Of a DNA stretch of 6,627 nucleotides, positions 5,441 through 6,627 are shown piece by piece. The first letter of the stretch is position 1. Every line of letters starts with the position of its first letter. Under the pieces are notes generated by a model. It saw nothing but the letters and a program-made list of their open reading frames with translations. It was not told where the DNA came from and did not search any database. Origin of the DNA: DATEJJ01 sp051986465 (GTDB taxonomy: Bacteria > Actinomycetota > Actinomycetes > Mycobacteriales > Micromonosporaceae); NCBI GenBank assembly GCA_051986465.1, contig JBPYFB010000327.1, positions 1 to 6,627 on the forward strand. Reading direction: 5' to 3'. The position numbers were made by a program, and so were the translations under genes.

Positions 5441-5445
5441 TACGG

Positions 5446-6627
5446 GTGGTCACGGTACTGACCAACGCGAATGTCATCACCTGCGACACGCGGGGCAGCG
5501 TGGCGCGGGCGGTGGCCATCGACGCCGGTCGCGTCGTCGCGGTCGGCGACGAGGACAGCGTCCTGTCCCACGCCGGCGCCCGCGGCCGCCGGGTGGACCT
5601 GCGGGGAGCCACCGTGCTGCCGGGCTTCGTCGACACCCATCCGCACCTGATGCACTTCGGGGTGCTGGCCGAACCGCTCGTCGACCTGTCCGACGCCGCC
5701 TCGCACTCCGAGATCGCCGACCGGGTGACGCTCAGGGCCCGCGACACGGAGCCCGGCGAATGGATCATGACGACCCCGGTGGGCGAGGCGCACTACTTCA
5801 TCCGCCGCTCCTACCGCGACCTGGCCGAAGGCCAGCTTCCCGACCGCACCGTGCTGGACCGCGCCGCGCCCGACAACCCCGTCCTCATCCAGGCCTGGGC
5901 ACCGGTCACGCCGAACGTGTGCGCCATGAACAGCCTCGCCCTGCGGGCACTGGGCATCGACCGGACGACGCCCGAGGTGGTGGACAACGTCTGGATAGAG
6001 AAGGACGCCGCGGGCGAGCCCACCGGCCGCCTGTCCGGGTCCGTCACCAACTACTACACCGACAGCCCGTTCATGAACCGGCTGCTGCGGCAACTGCCCC
6101 TGCTGCAACCCAGCGCCGTCGCCCCCGGTACCGAACGCGCCATGCGCGAGGCCAACGCCATGGGCGTCACCACTGTCTACGAAGGACACCTCATGGTGTT
6201 CGAGCTCATCGAGCTGTACCGGTGGCTGCGCGCGGAGAACCGGCTGACGCTGCGCGTGCTGTGCTCTCCCGAGGCGGAGCCGTTCGGCATCCCCTGGGCC
6301 GAGGAACCGCTGGAGCTGCCGGAGTACCTGAACCGCCTGGCCCGGGCCCGCGACCTCGTGGACCGCACCGACGACCTGTTCCGCGTCGACGGCGTCACCG
6401 TCTCCCGGTACGGCCCGTGCGGCCCCGGGTTCACGCTGATGCGGCAGCCGTACCAGGGGCCGTACGGCGAACCGACCACCGGCCGGTCGTTCGTCAGCCC
6501 GGAGAAGATCGAGCGGGCGATCGCCTTCTGCCAGGAGGCCGGGCTGCGCCTGAACATCGTCACCGCCGGGCTCGCGGAGACCGACACCCATCTCGACCAG
6601 CTCGAGGCGCTGGGCCGGGCGCCGCTG
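5446..6627 (+). CDS. YtcJ-like amidohydrolase (amidohydrolase family 3), C-terminus beyond the window
   Basis: This is a metal-dependent hydrolase, probably cytoplasmic, of the family that cleaves C-N bonds in amides, N-acyl amino acids or cyclic amides. The GTG start follows a strong Shine-Dalgarno, and 394 codons are visible without a stop; family members are usually about 500-600 aa, so roughly the last quarter is missing. The N-terminal beta-sandwich part is MVTVLTNANVITCDT, VAIDAGRVVAVGDEDSVL and VDLRGATVLPGFVDTHPHLMHFG. HPH at 65-67 is the HxH metal motif that opens the barrel. GVTTVYEGH (240-248) and FRVDGVTVSRYGPCGPG (312-328) correspond to later strands. In the place where relatives have a metal His followed by Ala-x-Gly-Asp, I read LNIVTAGLAETD (369-380), with Thr373 where the His is expected. 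It may be a subfamily with different metal binding. The substrate is unknown; the gene is divergent from the oxidase operon. Confidence 0.85.
   Translation, partial: MVTVLTNANVITCDTRGSVARAVAIDAGRVVAVGDEDSVLSHAGARGRRVDLRGATVLPGFVDTHPHLMHFGVLAEPLVDLSDAASHSEIADRVTLRARDTEPGEWIMTTPVGEAHYFIRRSYRDLAEGQLPDRTVLDRAAPDNPVLIQAWAPVTPNVCAMNSLALRALGIDRTTPEVVDNVWIEKDAAGEPTGRLSGSVTNYYTDSPFMNRLLRQLPLLQPSAVAPGTERAMREANAMGVTTVYEGHLMVFELIELYRWLRAENRLTLRVLCSPEAEPFGIPWAEEPLELPEYLNRLARARDLVDRTDDLFRVDGVTVSRYGPCGPGFTLMRQPYQGPYGEPTTGRSFVSPEKIERAIAFCQEAGLRLNIVTAGLAETDTHLDQLEALGRAPL

Larger units (their letters stand above)
5329..5445. promoter_or_regulatory. Divergent promoter region between the oxidase operon and the amidohydrolase
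   Basis: The stretch has visibly lower GC than its surroundings, as expected for a promoter region. TTGATG at 5393-5398 could be a -35 for the amidohydrolase, but nothing 16-19 nt downstream looks like a good -10 (that position falls in the CCGTAC/GTACGG dyad). For the leftward operon only weak candidates such as TATGGC near 5365-5370 are seen. The region may carry the leader of the amidohydrolase and, if the long form of the membrane protein is used, its first codons. Confidence 0.4.

Noticed and set aside
5332..6591. Long minus-strand open frame antisense to the amidohydrolase
   Set aside because: The plus-strand frame has a strong ribosome site and clear amidohydrolase motifs; the antisense product has none.

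Overview
The window reads as chromosomal DNA from a high-GC actinomycete. Third codon positions are almost all G or C, GTG starts are common, Shine-Dalgarno (SD) sites are GGAGG-like, and the families (DinB/DUF664, class I small-molecule O-methyltransferase, Tat-exported multicopper oxidase, YtcJ-type amidohydrolase) are typical of Streptomyces, Micromonosporaceae and relatives. I cannot fix the genus. No RNA gene, insertion sequence, integrase or CRISPR array is visible.

Layout, left to right. (1) The C-terminal tail of a DinB/DUF664 protein (+, 1-138) runs in from the left. (2) It converges on a SAM-dependent O-methyltransferase (-, 160-1197). (3) A 77-bp divergent promoter region separates that gene from a secreted lipoprotein with a Pro-rich tandem-repeat linker (+, 1281-1769). 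(4) The lipoprotein converges, with only 5 bp between stop codons, on an APH-fold small-molecule kinase (-, 1775-2737). A perfect 7-bp hairpin spans both stops. (5) Twenty-one bp upstream of the kinase is a small PAAR-like protein (-, 2759-3193), probably co-transcribed with it. (6) Next is a tightly coupled pair: a four-helix membrane protein (-, 4853 to about 5314) whose stop overlaps, as ATGA, the start of a CotA/bilirubin-oxidase-like multicopper oxidase with a Tat signal (-, 3297-4856). (7) After a lower-GC divergent regulatory region with two clear dyads, a YtcJ-like amidohydrolase (+, from 5446) runs off the right edge.

Functionally the window looks like a patchwork of small accessory units, not one pathway. 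The clearest unit is the membrane protein plus multicopper oxidase. It would place a copper-dependent oxidase outside the membrane, and the enzyme carries a Met/His-rich insertion that may help it handle Cu(I). The PAAR-like/kinase pair is the oddest association, because no contractile-injection or type VI gene is visible nearby. No complete, obviously new multi-gene system can be shown from this window. The best leads are the orphan PAAR-like gene, the Met-rich insertion, the dyads flanking the 5315-5446 divergent region, and a possible loss of a metal-ligand His in the amidohydrolase.
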